Shown here: positions 36,352 through 44,051 of the stretch, piece by piece
How the letters are laid out: every line of letters begins with the position of its first letter
How positions within the stretch are numbered: position 1 is the first letter of the stretch
Origin: Fulvivirga kasyanovii
GTDB taxonomy: Bacteria > Bacteroidota > Bacteroidia > Cytophagales > Cyclobacteriaceae
Direction of reading: 5' to 3'
DNA length: 64,000 nt
NCBI RefSeq assembly: GCF_009711405.1
Contig: NZ_SMLW01000677.1
Location: 1 to 64,000, forward strand
The notes under the pieces: model-generated
What the model saw: only the letters and a program-made list of their open reading frames with translations
What the model was told of the DNA's origin: nothing
The model's database searches: none
Program-made: the position numbers and the translations under genes

Positions 36352-36789
36352 ATGAGAGGAATCTTACTTTTTGGCCTGTTTTTAACGCTTATAAGCTGTG
36401 GCGGCTCACTGTCGGATGAACAGCGCCGAGCCCTGAAAAAGGAAATGGAAACCAGAGCGATCAAACGTGTTTCGGATGATCAGATCTTCGAAAAAGCGCT
36501 GGCAATGGGAAGAGATTATGTCAGGGCACTGGATAAGAATAACCAGGATTCTCTGGCGAAAGCCAATGGCGTTACCATACTTTTTGCCGATACCCTGTCA
36601 TCTACGCTTTCTGTAGAGCAAAAAGAGCTTTTCGAGGCATACAACTATACGCCGGAAGAGGATGTGCAGGATAATGTGCAAAAATTGAAAGACACAATAC
36701 TATATTCTTATCCGGTAAAAGATACCGCAAGTTTAAAGGGAGTTTGGTTTATCAATATCCCGACCAAGAAGATAGTACTGGCCCTTTGA
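36352..36789 (+). CDS. Lipoprotein of unknown function, 145 aa
   Basis: The signal is MRGILLFGLFLTLISCGG with a lipobox. The mature part is helical (DEQRRALKKEMETRAIKRVSDDQIFEKALAMGRDYVRALDKN) and then mixed. No family is recognised. It starts 84 bases from prfA in the opposite direction and has a TAGCTTTG (-7-like) box about 30 bases before the ATG. It ends 12 bases from the convergent Kazal gene. Confidence 0.7.
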   Translation: MRGILLFGLFLTLISCGGSLSDEQRRALKKEMETRAIKRVSDDQIFEKALAMGRDYVRALDKNNQDSLAKANGVTILFADTLSSTLSVEQKELFEAYNYTPEEDVQDNVQKLKDTILYSYPVKDTASLKGVWFINIPTKKIVLAL

Positions 36790-36801
36790 CCTGATCAGCT
36801 A

Positions 36802-37035
36802 TCAGGACTGGTCACTGGCATCGCATTCACCTTCTGTCCAGGAGGTGACGCCGGCTTTTTCTGCCTCGCACGTGTTGCCATAGGTCTTTCCGTCACAACC
36901 ACATACAGGGTCGTATTGCATGGTGCAGACTCCATCCGGGTCAATCTGGGACTCGTCAATACAATCGCCGGCCTGCTCATTTTGATTGCAGGCAAAGGCC
37001 AATCCAAATAGCAATAGTAACATCAGATTTTTCAT
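36802..37035 (-). CDS. Kazal-type protease-inhibitor-domain lipoprotein
   Basis: A 77-residue lipoprotein with signal [18 protein letters not shown]. The mature part is one Kazal domain with six cysteines in the pattern [30 protein letters not shown]. Kazal domains lock the active site of serine proteases; here the lipid anchor would place the inhibitor at the envelope, possibly guarding it from proteases. ATG 37035 starts the signal; an ATG 6 bases upstream is also possible. Upstream on the same strand is tag, 39 bases away. Confidence 0.88.
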   Translation of the reverse strand: MKNLMLLLLFGLAFACNQNEQAGDCIDESQIDPDGVCTMQYDPVCGCDGKTYGNTCEAEKAGVTSWTEGECDASDQS

Positions 37036-37074
37036 GAGCAATAACTTTAGTTGAACAATGATGAGGGCGTGGAT

Positions 37075-37641
37075 TTACATTACCTCTTTATGCCTGAAAC
37101 AGTCAATGGCATGATCGTTAACCAACCCGCAAGCCTGCATGTGAGCATAAATAACGGTACTGCCTACAAACTTGAACCCTCTTTTCTTTAAGTCCTTACT
37201 AAGCGCATCAGATTCTGCGGTAGTTGCCGGCACTTCTGACATGTTCTTCCGGTGGCCGTTGATGGGTGAGCCGCCTACAAACTTCCATATGTAATTATCA
37301 AAACTGCCGAATTCCTTTTGAACCTCTAAAAAGCGCTTTGCATTATTAACAGCTCCACGGATCTTTAGTTTATTTCTTACTATACCAGGATACTCTATCA
37401 GCTCAAGTATTTTTTGCTCATCATAGGCTGCTACTTTTACCGGGTCAAAATCTGAAAAGGCAGTTCTGTAGCCGTCACGTTTTTTAAGTATAGTGGCCCA
37501 GCTTAAGCCCGCCTGGGCACCTTCCAGTATGAGAAATTCAAAATGTGTTTTGTCATCATGAACGGGGACACCCCATTCTTCATCGTGATATTTTACGTAT
37601 TCATCAAACTGGCCTTCGGCCCATCCGCAGCGTGTTTTCAT
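37075..37641 (-). CDS. tag: DNA-3-methyladenine glycosylase I
   Basis: A 188-residue base-excision enzyme that removes 3-methyladenine. Visible features are the N-terminal Zn ligand Cys in RCGWA, YHDEEWGVPVHDD, the helix-hairpin-helix region around YPGIVRNKLKIRGAVNNAK, and the C-terminal HAIDCFRH carrying the remaining Zn ligands. Length is standard. It sits upstream of the Kazal gene on the same strand; no functional link is evident. Confidence 0.95.
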   Translation of the reverse strand: MKTRCGWAEGQFDEYVKYHDEEWGVPVHDDKTHFEFLILEGAQAGLSWATILKKRDGYRTAFSDFDPVKVAAYDEQKILELIEYPGIVRNKLKIRGAVNNAKRFLEVQKEFGSFDNYIWKFVGGSPINGHRKNMSEVPATTAESDALSKDLKKRGFKFVGSTVIYAHMQACGLVNDHAIDCFRHKEVM

Positions 37642-37755
37642 CAGGTTTTATGGTTTGGTGTTCCCAACTTTACGTTATTAATAAGAAATGGGTTTGGCAA
37701 GATTAATAATTAAATGACTGCCTCTTCACAACAATATGCTATTGTATTTAATTAA

Positions 37756-37869
37756 TTATTTGAGGTAATTGAAATCCATAAATAGCTCGTATCTATAAAA
37801 TGACCAGAAAAGCCATACCAACCCCAATAGGGACCGGCCGAGGATGAAGATAGAGAACATTTTGGACAT
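37756..37869 (-). CDS. Candidate 37-aa membrane microprotein
   Basis: In the 288-base region between tag and ridA, the minus strand encodes MSKMFSIFILGRSLLGLVWL followed by a second hydrophobic stretch and a polar end: one membrane helix with a few charged residues. It lies upstream of tag on the same strand. Nothing but its composition supports it; a chance ORF in AT-rich DNA is equally likely. Confidence 0.2.
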   Translation of the reverse strand: MSKMFSIFILGRSLLGLVWLFWSFYRYELFMDFNYLK

Positions 37870-37929
37870 AGGGTGGAAATTAAGCGCTTTGGTTATTTTC
37901 AGTCGACAACTAGAAAAATTACATACAAC

Positions 37930-38457
37930 ATGAATAGAATAAAGATACTGTTGGCAGGCATGGTTTTGGTAACTGCCGCCAATGCCACCCTCAAGGCCCA
38001 GACCCCTGAGCAAATGCTTGAAAAGTTAGGTATAGAGCTTTTCAAACCGGCCAAGCCGGCAGCCAACTACACCAGAGCCGTCCAAACTGGCAACCTCGTG
38101 TTTCTTGCAGGGCACGGCCCCTTGCGTGCCAATGGTACCAGCATAAAAGGCAGGTTAGGGGATGACCTTACCCTGGAAGAAGGGCAGGAAGCAGCAAGAA
38201 TAGCAGCCATTTCACTTTTGTCCACACTTAAAGAAGAAATTGGCGATCTGAGTAGGGTAAAGCGTATTGTGAAGGTAACAGGTATGGTCAATTGCACGGC
38301 AGATTTTTATGATCAGTCCAAAGTGATCAATGGCTGCTCCGATTTGTTGGTGGAGGTTTTTGGAGAGAAAGGTAAGCATGCCCGTGCCGCTGTGGGCATG
38401 GTATCTCTGCCATTTAATATTGCTGTTGAAATTGAGATGATCGTTGAAATAAAGTAG
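37930..38457 (+). CDS. RidA-family protein with signal peptide
   Basis: A 175-residue protein. An N-terminal signal (ILLAGMVLVTAANATLKAQ) precedes a RidA/YjgF/UK114 domain with LVFLAGHGPL, GDDLTLEEGQEAARIAAISLLSTLKEEIGDLSRVKRIVKVTGMVNC and HARAAVGMVSLPFNIAVEIEMIVEI. RidA proteins hydrolyse reactive enamine/imine intermediates; the arginine in ARAAVG matches the conserved catalytic Arg. A signal peptide is unusual in this cytosolic family, so an extracytoplasmic role is likely. ATG 37930 begins the signal. It converges on the MBL gene with a 10-base gap. Confidence 0.9.
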   Translation: MNRIKILLAGMVLVTAANATLKAQTPEQMLEKLGIELFKPAKPAANYTRAVQTGNLVFLAGHGPLRANGTSIKGRLGDDLTLEEGQEAARIAAISLLSTLKEEIGDLSRVKRIVKVTGMVNCTADFYDQSKVINGCSDLLVEVFGEKGKHARAAVGMVSLPFNIAVEIEMIVEIK

Positions 38458-38467
38458 ACGTTCAGGT

Positions 38468-39193
38468 TTATGGCTCCTTCCTGATCCTTACTTCTATTTC
38501 TTTTTCATTTTTTAGCAAATCCTGTATTATGGAAGTATCTGTCTTACCATAATGATAGGGGTACAGGATTTTCGGGCGAAAAGCTTTAACAGCGTCGGCC
38601 ACCATTTCGGGAGTCATGGTATACGGCAGGTTCATAGGCAAAAAGGCTATGTCAATATTTTCCAGGGCCTTCATTTCCGGGGTGTTTTCCGTGTCGCCGC
38701 CTACGAATATTCTTTTATCCCCTATATTCAAAATATAGCTGTTGCAGCAACCTTTAGGGTGGAAGAATTCCCCGTTATCCCTTTTGTGTACAAGGTTATA
38801 GGCAGGGATCGTCTCTATTTTGATTGATTTATAATCGAAGTTTTCGTGGTTATTGACCACTTCGCCAAAACCCAGTTTTTCTTTTGCCAAAGCAGTGAGA
38901 GCCGTGGTCGTACCCTCTTTTTTAATGTGTTCTACAGCGGCAGGGTCGCAGTGGTCACCATGATGATGCGTGATTAATATTAAGTCAGCATCCGGCAATT
39001 GGCTATAATCTGCCTCCCGGGATGAGGGGTCTATATGGATTAGACTTCCTTCAAACTCCATCATCAGGGAACCGTGCCCAATGAATGTGATTGTAAGCTG
39101 ACCATCAGAAGCATTGAATGTATCCTTTTCAAACTGCTGGGCCACTGAAGCGAGGAACGAAAATGTGAATAACAGGCTTAAGGGGAATCGCAT
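38468..39193 (-). CDS. Exported MBL-fold metallo-hydrolase (UlaG-like)
   Basis: A 241-residue protein with signal peptide MRFPLSLLFTFSFLASVAQQ. The metallo-beta-lactamase motif HHHGDHCD is present, with the upstream GHGSLMMEF and downstream VGGDTENTPEM and YPYHYGKTD. These place it in the UlaG/YtnP-like branch that hydrolyses phosphoester or lactone substrates; its own substrate is unknown. The signal puts it in the periplasm. It lies 19 bases downstream of a GNAT gene. Confidence 0.88.
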   Translation of the reverse strand: MRFPLSLLFTFSFLASVAQQFEKDTFNASDGQLTITFIGHGSLMMEFEGSLIHIDPSSREADYSQLPDADLILITHHHGDHCDPAAVEHIKKEGTTTALTALAKEKLGFGEVVNNHENFDYKSIKIETIPAYNLVHKRDNGEFFHPKGCCNSYILNIGDKRIFVGGDTENTPEMKALENIDIAFLPMNLPYTMTPEMVADAVKAFRPKILYPYHYGKTDTSIIQDLLKNEKEIEVRIRKEP

Positions 39194-39212
39194 AGCTGTA
39201 AAGTTATTTGGA

Positions 39213-39668
39213 TCAGAAGTTTTTCATCCATTCAAAGAAGTGATAGTGATCGCCGTTCATGCCAATGGCCTGATATACCTTTTGAGCACTCAGGTTAGTT
39301 TTTTCAACATACAGGCGGATACCTTTTAAGTCATCTTCCCTTTCCACCATGTTCTTAATGAAATTATACATGGTTTTGAAAACCCCTTTGCCCCGGTAAT
39401 CTTCACGAACATAAACCGATTGGATCCACACCACTGTACCGTTTCTCCATTCACTCCATTCAGGAGTGGTCAGCAGGCACGCGATGACCTTCTCATTGTC
39501 TTCCGCCACATAATAAATTCCCCTGTTAAAATCCTCAAAAACGGCTTCAACCCCTTTTTTTAATTGCTTTTCATCAAGTTCCAGGTCTTCAGTTTCCCTG
39601 GCCATTTTTTTTTGAAAATCAATGATGATCTTGCGTTCCTTGTATTTTGCAGGTCTTACGGTTATCAT
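39213..39668 (-). CDS. GNAT-family N-acetyltransferase
   Basis: A 151-residue single GNAT fold: the acetyl-CoA-binding loop is VYVREDYRGKGVFKTMYNFI, followed by LYVEKTNLSAQKVYQAIGM and the C-terminal HYHFFEWMKNF. Substrate unknown. It precedes the MBL gene on the same strand. An intrinsic terminator hairpin stands about 30 bases in front of its start codon, in the leader region. Confidence 0.88.
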   Translation of the reverse strand: MITVRPAKYKERKIIIDFQKKMARETEDLELDEKQLKKGVEAVFEDFNRGIYYVAEDNEKVIACLLTTPEWSEWRNGTVVWIQSVYVREDYRGKGVFKTMYNFIKNMVEREDDLKGIRLYVEKTNLSAQKVYQAIGMNGDHYHFFEWMKNF

Positions 39669-39684
39669 ATATTAAATATAACAT

Positions 39685-39718
39685 CTAAAAAATAAAAAAG
39701 CGACCCAAAAGTCGCTTT
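39685..39718 (-). terminator. Intrinsic terminator in the leader of the GNAT gene
   Basis: On the minus strand a stem of 8 bp, AAAGCGAC/GTCGCTTT (39718-39711 with 39704-39697), is followed by a T-rich run (TTTTTTATTTTTT). It ends about 20 bases before the GNAT start. A terminator placed ahead of a gene with no other upstream gene in that direction suggests attenuation. Confidence 0.6.
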
Positions 39719-39812
39719 CAAACTTAACCGTTTCTATTTACCCTGAATTTCTGAACCTTTTAACCTATAATTGCCAAAGAGAATACTTCATCAAAAGTAA
39801 ATGGTTACCGCT

Positions 39813-40775
39813 ATGTATGATGTTTTAATTATAGGTGCAGGCCCTATCGGACTGGCTTGTGGCATTGAGGCAAAGAAAAAAGGACTGAAGTACGTCATAA
39901 TAGACAAAGGCTGTCTGGTCAATAGCATTTACAACTATCCGCTCAATATGACATTCTTCTCAACCTCGGAGCGCCTGGAGATTGGCGGTGTACCATTCAT
40001 TTCCCATGGCAATAAACCTAACCGTTTTGAAGCACTGGAGTATTACCGGCGCGTTGCCATGAGTTGGGAGCTACAGATAAAGCTTTATGAGCCTGTAAAG
40101 GAGGTAAAAAAGAACGGTGATACTTTCAATGTAACTACCTCAAGGGGAAATTATCAATCGAAAGCAGTAGTGCTGGCTACAGGATTTTATGATCTTCCGT
40201 TTATGATGGGTGTACCTGGTGAAAACCTCCCCAAGGTAAAACATTACTATGATGAACCGCATCCCTATTTCAATCAGAAGCTGGTAGTAGTGGGCGCGGC
40301 AAACTCCGCAGTGGATGTAGCCCTGGAGACTTACAGGAAAGGTGCTGATGTAACTATGGTGATCAGGGAACCGGCACTGCTTGATTCTGTCAAATATTGG
40401 GTGAAGCCTGATATAGAGAACAGGATCAAAGAGGAGTCTATCAAGTCTTATTTTAACTCGCAGATAACCGCTATCCGGGAACATGAAGTAGATATCACAA
40501 CTCCTGAGGGTAACCTTACCCTGGAAAATGACTTTGTACTGGCGATGACCGGCTACAAACCCAATTTTGAATTTATGGAGTCATTAGGCATTGCTTTTGA
40601 AGATGATGACATGCATACCCCTCAGTATAATGAGGACACCAACGAAACCAATGTGGGAGGAATATTTCTGGCCGGTGTGGTATGTGGCGGCCTTAAGACC
40701 AATAAGTGGTTTATAGAAAATTCAAGGGTTCATGCAGAAATGATAATGGAGACCCTGCAAAAGCGTTTCAGGTAG
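39813..40775 (+). CDS. ypdA: YpdA-family flavoprotein (putative bacillithiol disulfide reductase)
   Basis: A 320-residue NAD(P)H-dependent flavoprotein. The FAD Rossmann motif GAGPIGLACGIEA lies at the N-terminus; the NADPH Rossmann is VVVGAANSAVDVALE; and VFLAMTG-type and GGIFLAGVVCGG segments close the FAD site. It lacks the redox CxxC of thioredoxin reductase, as expected for YpdA. In Firmicutes YpdA reduces bacillithiol disulfide. ATG 39813 gives the family's usual N-terminus; 39801 adds four residues. Confidence 0.88.
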   Translation: MYDVLIIGAGPIGLACGIEAKKKGLKYVIIDKGCLVNSIYNYPLNMTFFSTSERLEIGGVPFISHGNKPNRFEALEYYRRVAMSWELQIKLYEPVKEVKKNGDTFNVTTSRGNYQSKAVVLATGFYDLPFMMGVPGENLPKVKHYYDEPHPYFNQKLVVVGAANSAVDVALETYRKGADVTMVIREPALLDSVKYWVKPDIENRIKEESIKSYFNSQITAIREHEVDITTPEGNLTLENDFVLAMTGYKPNFEFMESLGIAFEDDDMHTPQYNEDTNETNVGGIFLAGVVCGGLKTNKWFIENSRVHAEMIMETLQKRFR

Positions 40776-40989
40776 TAAGATACACCCTGGCGGTTACTTT
40801 TCTTTTTTCATCATGACTAATTGCGCGATTTCGTACGCCGGCTGTACGGTTTACGCTCATTGAATATTGCCATTCACCTCCAAAAACGCCCGTAGTTCAT
40901 CAATTTGCAACATCTGTAAGAGTGGCACGTCTATAGCATGTAGATGAATAACAACAAATTTTTTCAAAAACTCAAAAAACTCAAATGTC

Positions 40990-41397
40990 ATGAAAAACTT
41001 AATGAAAATCTCGCTGGTCTGTATGTTAGGCCTTGTTTTAACCATGTCAAACGTGATGGCTGGCTCTGGTGATAAGGTCACTGAAAAAGCCAGAGAAGCC
41101 GTAAGCAATGCCGCACCCGATGATTGGGAAACCCTGGCCAAAGCCGCTGAGATGTGCATCAAAAAGAAAGTGAACCTTACTGAAGCCAAAGAATGGTTAG
41201 ATAATTCACTATCCATTAAAGAAAGTGCTTTAGGCCTTGAGGTTGCCGGCGATTACTATATGCTCAACAAGCTATATGACCAGGCCATCAACAATTACGT
41301 AAAAAGCATGCTGCTGACTAAAGAAAAAGACTTTTATGCAGACACCGAAGACTTACAATCTAAAATTGACAAAGCGAAGAAACTGAATGAAGCTTAA
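40990..41397 (+). CDS. Exported helical repeat protein of unknown function
   Basis: A 135-residue protein with signal peptide (ends SNVMAGSG). The mature part consists of paired helices resembling TPR/Sel1 units (DDWETLAKAAEMCIKKKVNLTEAKEWLDNSL; ALGLEVAGDYYMLNKLYDQAINNYVKSM). It probably makes protein contacts in the periplasm. A strong terminator follows. The 214 bases upstream contain no other gene. Confidence 0.72.
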   Translation: MKNLMKISLVCMLGLVLTMSNVMAGSGDKVTEKAREAVSNAAPDDWETLAKAAEMCIKKKVNLTEAKEWLDNSLSIKESALGLEVAGDYYMLNKLYDQAINNYVKSMLLTKEKDFYADTEDLQSKIDKAKKLNEA

Positions 41398-41417
41398 TGT
41401 TCATTGTATTGATGGAC

Positions 41418-41453
41418 AAAAAGGGACTGGTAGTTAATATCAGTCCCTTTTTT
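41418..41453 (+). terminator. Rho-independent terminator after the helical repeat gene
   Basis: AAAAAGGGACTG (41418-41429) pairs with CAGTCCCTTTTT (41441-41452) around an 11-base loop, and the right arm merges with a T run. It lies 20 bases after the stop. Confidence 0.9.
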
Positions 41454-41486
41454 GTTGTAATCCGCACAGGTAGAATTCGGAACTAT

Positions 41487-41582
41487 CTAAAAATACCCCA
41501 CTGACCACCCAAACAGCCACGCCAGAAAAAGTACGAGCAGTACTACTGCCAATATCCTAGTTATTAACCTTCTCCTGTCCAT
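41487..41582 (-). CDS. Candidate 31-aa single-TM microprotein overlapping the antiporter 3' end
   Basis: An ORF from ATG 41582 to a stop at 41487 encodes a peptide beginning MDRRRLITR, then about 20 hydrophobic residues (ILAVVLLVLFLAWLFGW) and SVGYF. It overlaps the last 26 bases of the antiporter gene in another frame, the common layout for a coupled downstream gene. Positive N-terminus and one helix predict an N-in membrane peptide. No homologue is recalled with certainty. Confidence 0.4.
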   Translation of the reverse strand: MDRRRLITRILAVVLLVLFLAWLFGWSVGYF

Positions 41583-42909
41583 TTTCTTTAGCTTGTTTTT
41601 CCTTTTCTTCTATTTCCTTTTCTTCCTTCGATTTGTTTTTTTCCGACTCGGGTATCGATTCTATTTCTTTGTCTATCTCACTCCAGTAGGCCATCTGTAC
41701 GGCTTCAACAGGCTCAATATGTTTGCCACTGGCCATGAGCGCCATAGCCATGATCATACTTGAGATTAGCACGGTGTATAGAAGAATACCGGCATTGAAA
41801 GACTCAACCTGCAGCTCTGCGGGTATGGCAAAGAAGAGGAGGATGGTTACGAGACCGCGCGGGGCGATCAGGACTTCGGGTGTAATCTTTTTTCCCTGGA
41901 AAAGGCGGAGGAAAATAGCGCGAATGCCAAATAACAGAATAATTACGAGTAAACTGATAAACAGCACATTCCAGTCGAGCAGTGTGGTTAGATCGAGGGT
42001 AATGCCGAAAATAACAAAGAAGAATGTGCGCACCACAAAAGCTGACTCTATGGTCACAAGGTGGAAGTTGTTCAGTATGCTATTGACTGAAGGAACATGG
42101 ATCAGTTTTTTCAATTTGCCCTGGAAGAACACCTTGTGGTTGTTAAGCACCAAGCCAAAGATAAGGATGATGAGCAGGGAAGAGAGGTGGAACATTTTAC
42201 CTATCGAATAAAGAAGCAGTAGCACGGCAATAAGCAAAAAGAGCTTAACATGTGTTTTTACTTTCTGGAAAATGAACACCAGTGCATAACTGATGACTAC
42301 GGATAATACTATGGTCACGAAAATGTTGGAAAATACATCCCAAACTACCAGGTGTACCTTATCATTGTCCATATTTCCAATGAGGAAATAGAAGTACATG
42401 ATACCTAAGATATCAGAAAATGTACTTTCATAAACCATGAACTCCTTTTTCTCATCCATTAACTCACCCACCGAAGGAATGATAATGGCACTGCTCATTA
42501 CGGATAATGGTACGGCATATATTAAGGCAATGATATAGCTTTCGATCATGAGTACGTTAAGCAGGAATGCTATGGCAAACGAGCATACCACCAGCCCAAG
42601 TAAGGCAACCATGAACGATTTCCATATCAACGGCCACTTCTCTCTGGAAAGCTCCAAATCCAGGGACGCTTCCAGTACAATCATGATCAAACCGACAATA
42701 CCCAGGATTTCAAGAGCACTGAACAGTGCCCCACCGGTGGCAATACCAAAATAGTTAAGGGCCAGCTTAATAAGTATACCCGATACGATGAGAAGCAAAA
42801 CACTTGGAATGTTTGTCTTCTCGGATATTATGTTGAAAAAATAGGAGATGATCACAATTAATGAGAAGATGATCACTGCCGTATATGAGTTAAATATTTC
42901 CATACTCAA
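41557..42909 (-). CDS. Cation:proton antiporter (CPA family)
   Basis: A 450-residue membrane protein with about 12 hydrophobic segments, matching the Na+/H+ exchanger fold of CPA antiporters: SVLLLIVSGILIKLAL, DLELSREKWPLIWKSF, SVMSSAIIIPSV and the later FGIRAIFLRLF and APRGLVTILLFFAIP. The last 45 residues are a soluble, strongly charged tail (Lys/Glu). It would exchange a monovalent cation for protons at the inner membrane. A possible 31-aa peptide gene begins inside its 3' end. Divergent from the winged-helix operon. Confidence 0.88.
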   Translation of the reverse strand: MSMEIFNSYTAVIIFSLIVIISYFFNIISEKTNIPSVLLLIVSGILIKLALNYFGIATGGALFSALEILGIVGLIMIVLEASLDLELSREKWPLIWKSFMVALLGLVVCSFAIAFLLNVLMIESYIIALIYAVPLSVMSSAIIIPSVGELMDEKKEFMVYESTFSDILGIMYFYFLIGNMDNDKVHLVVWDVFSNIFVTIVLSVVISYALVFIFQKVKTHVKLFLLIAVLLLLYSIGKMFHLSSLLIILIFGLVLNNHKVFFQGKLKKLIHVPSVNSILNNFHLVTIESAFVVRTFFFVIFGITLDLTTLLDWNVLFISLLVIILLFGIRAIFLRLFQGKKITPEVLIAPRGLVTILLFFAIPAELQVESFNAGILLYTVLISSMIMAMALMASGKHIEPVEAVQMAYWSEIDKEIESIPESEKNKSKEEKEIEEKEKQAKENGQEKVNN

Positions 42910-42948
42910 ATAAAGTCAATCTGTTAATAACAAGCGTAAATGCAACCG

Positions 42949-42978
42949 TTGAAAAATATAAATTGTTTTGTAACTTTG
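42949..42978 (+). promoter_or_regulatory. Promoter for the membrane protein/winged-helix operon
   Basis: TTG (42949-42951), a 19-base spacer and TAACTTTG (42971-42978) match the Bacteroidota -33/-7 pattern exactly. The -7 box overlaps the left half of the operator at 42973-42995, so a bound regulator would block it. Confidence 0.72.
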
Positions 42979-42995
42979 TAATTCAAAGTACTTTT
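42973..42995. promoter_or_regulatory. Operator copy 1 (ACTTTG-N5-CAAAGTACTTTT)
   Basis: ACTTTG and CAAAGT form a perfect inverted repeat (42973-42989), and AAAGTACTTT (42985-42994) is itself a perfect palindrome. All 18 non-spacer bases are identical to the site at 44014-44036. It overlaps the -7 box of the operon promoter. Autoregulation by the winged-helix protein at 43688 is the simplest reading. Confidence 0.75.
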
Positions 42996-43067
42996 GGTAT
43001 TGTTGCATTCTATTGTAAAGAAAGCAATTATTATGGGTTTTCAATTTACCATTAATATAAGATTGTA

Positions 43068-43691
43068 ATGAATAAAGAACCTGACTATATCAAGGATATT
43101 TCTGAAATCAGAAATATCATGGAGCGTTCTTCACGGTTTATGTCCCTCAGCGGGCTCTCCGGGGTCATGGCCGGGATTTACGCACTTATTGGTGCTTTTC
43201 TGGCATACAGGCTATTTTATTTTTCGGATGAAATACTTTACAGAACCATTTCCCGGGGCGCGCTGTCAGGTAAAGTTCTCAACCTCATGCTGTTGGCTCT
43301 TAGCGTGCTGGTTTTGGCTATCGGGACAGGAATATGGCTTTCGCACCTGAAAGCGAAGAAGCACAATTATAAAATGTGGGACGCAACAGCCAAAAGAATG
43401 ATCGTTAATCTGGCCATTCCTTTGGTAACAGGTGGTATATTCGTGCTGATAATGTTTAGCAAAGGGCTGATAGGCCTGATAGCGCCATGCACATTGATTT
43501 TTTATGGATTGTCACTGATCAATGCCAGTAAGTACACCTATACGGATATTCGGTACCTGGGATTTTGTGAAATTGTGTTAGGCTTGCTGAGTAGCTATTA
43601 TATCGGGTTTGGCCTTTTATTCTGGGCTATAGGTTTTGGCCTGCTTCACATTGTCTATGGTACAGTTATGTATTTTAAATACGAAAAGTGA
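43068..43691 (+). CDS. Membrane protein of the winged-helix operon
   Basis: A 207-residue protein with a short cytosolic N-terminus (MNKEPDYIKDISEIRNIMERSSRF) and about five or six hydrophobic helices (SGLSGVMAGIYALIGAFLAYRLF, MLLALSVLVLAIGTGIWLS, VNLAIPLVTGGIFVLIMF, GLIAPCTLIFYGLSLI and two more). No catalytic motif. Its GTGA stop/start overlap with the winged-helix gene indicates coupling, so it may be the sensor or target of that regulator. Such gene pairs are frequent in Bacteroidota but unnamed. Confidence 0.82.
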   Translation: MNKEPDYIKDISEIRNIMERSSRFMSLSGLSGVMAGIYALIGAFLAYRLFYFSDEILYRTISRGALSGKVLNLMLLALSVLVLAIGTGIWLSHLKAKKHNYKMWDATAKRMIVNLAIPLVTGGIFVLIMFSKGLIGLIAPCTLIFYGLSLINASKYTYTDIRYLGFCEIVLGLLSSYYIGFGLLFWAIGFGLLHIVYGTVMYFKYEK

Positions 43692-43996
43692 AGCAGTATC
43701 TCAATCATCTTAACAAAGCATTTGAAAACCGTGTAAGGCTCGGCATTATGTCGGCCTTAACGGCTAATGATTATATGGATTTTAATGCCTTGAAGGAGCT
43801 TTTAAATGTAACTGACGGTAACCTTGCCAGTCATTTAAAAGCCCTTGAAAAGGAAGAATATGTGGGCATGGAAAAAACATTTGTAGGGCGAAAGCCCAAT
43901 ACCAGGTACCACATCACCAAAGCGGGTCGCAGTGCTTTTGAGACACACATCAATGCATTGGAACAGCTAATCAGAGAACAACACCAGTCAAAATAA
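43688..43996 (+). CDS. Winged-helix transcriptional regulator (MarR/ArsR-like, single domain)
   Basis: A 102-residue DNA-binding protein. The winged-helix core is ENRVRLGIMSALTANDYMDFNALKELLNVTDGNLASHLKALEKEEYVGMEKTFVGRKPNTRYHITKAGRSAFETHI (recognition helix DGNLASHLKAL; wing GRKPNTRYHIT). It starts with GTG inside the stop of the upstream gene. Proteins of this type bind palindromes as dimers; the two matching ACTTTG-N5-CAAAGT elements flanking this operon are good candidates. Confidence 0.9.
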   Translation: MKQYLNHLNKAFENRVRLGIMSALTANDYMDFNALKELLNVTDGNLASHLKALEKEEYVGMEKTFVGRKPNTRYHITKAGRSAFETHINALEQLIREQHQSK

Positions 43997-44013
43997 AAAA
44001 TTTTTACCTTATT

Positions 44014-44036
44014 ACTTTGAAATACAAAGTACTTTT
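44014..44036. promoter_or_regulatory. Operator copy 2 (ACTTTG-N5-CAAAGTACTTTT) before creD
   Basis: Same sequence as the element at 42973-42995 outside the 5-base spacer (AAATA here, TAATT there). It lies between the winged-helix gene and creD, 16 bases before the creD ATG, and overlaps a TTACTTTG that resembles a -7 box with one mismatch. Confidence 0.75.
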
Positions 44037-44051
44037 AAATTAATATCAATT

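Noticed and set aside
40857-41216. Minus-strand ORF of 119 codons opposite the exported helical repeat gene
   Set aside because: The plus-strand gene has a signal peptide and a terminator; the minus-strand frame has neither.
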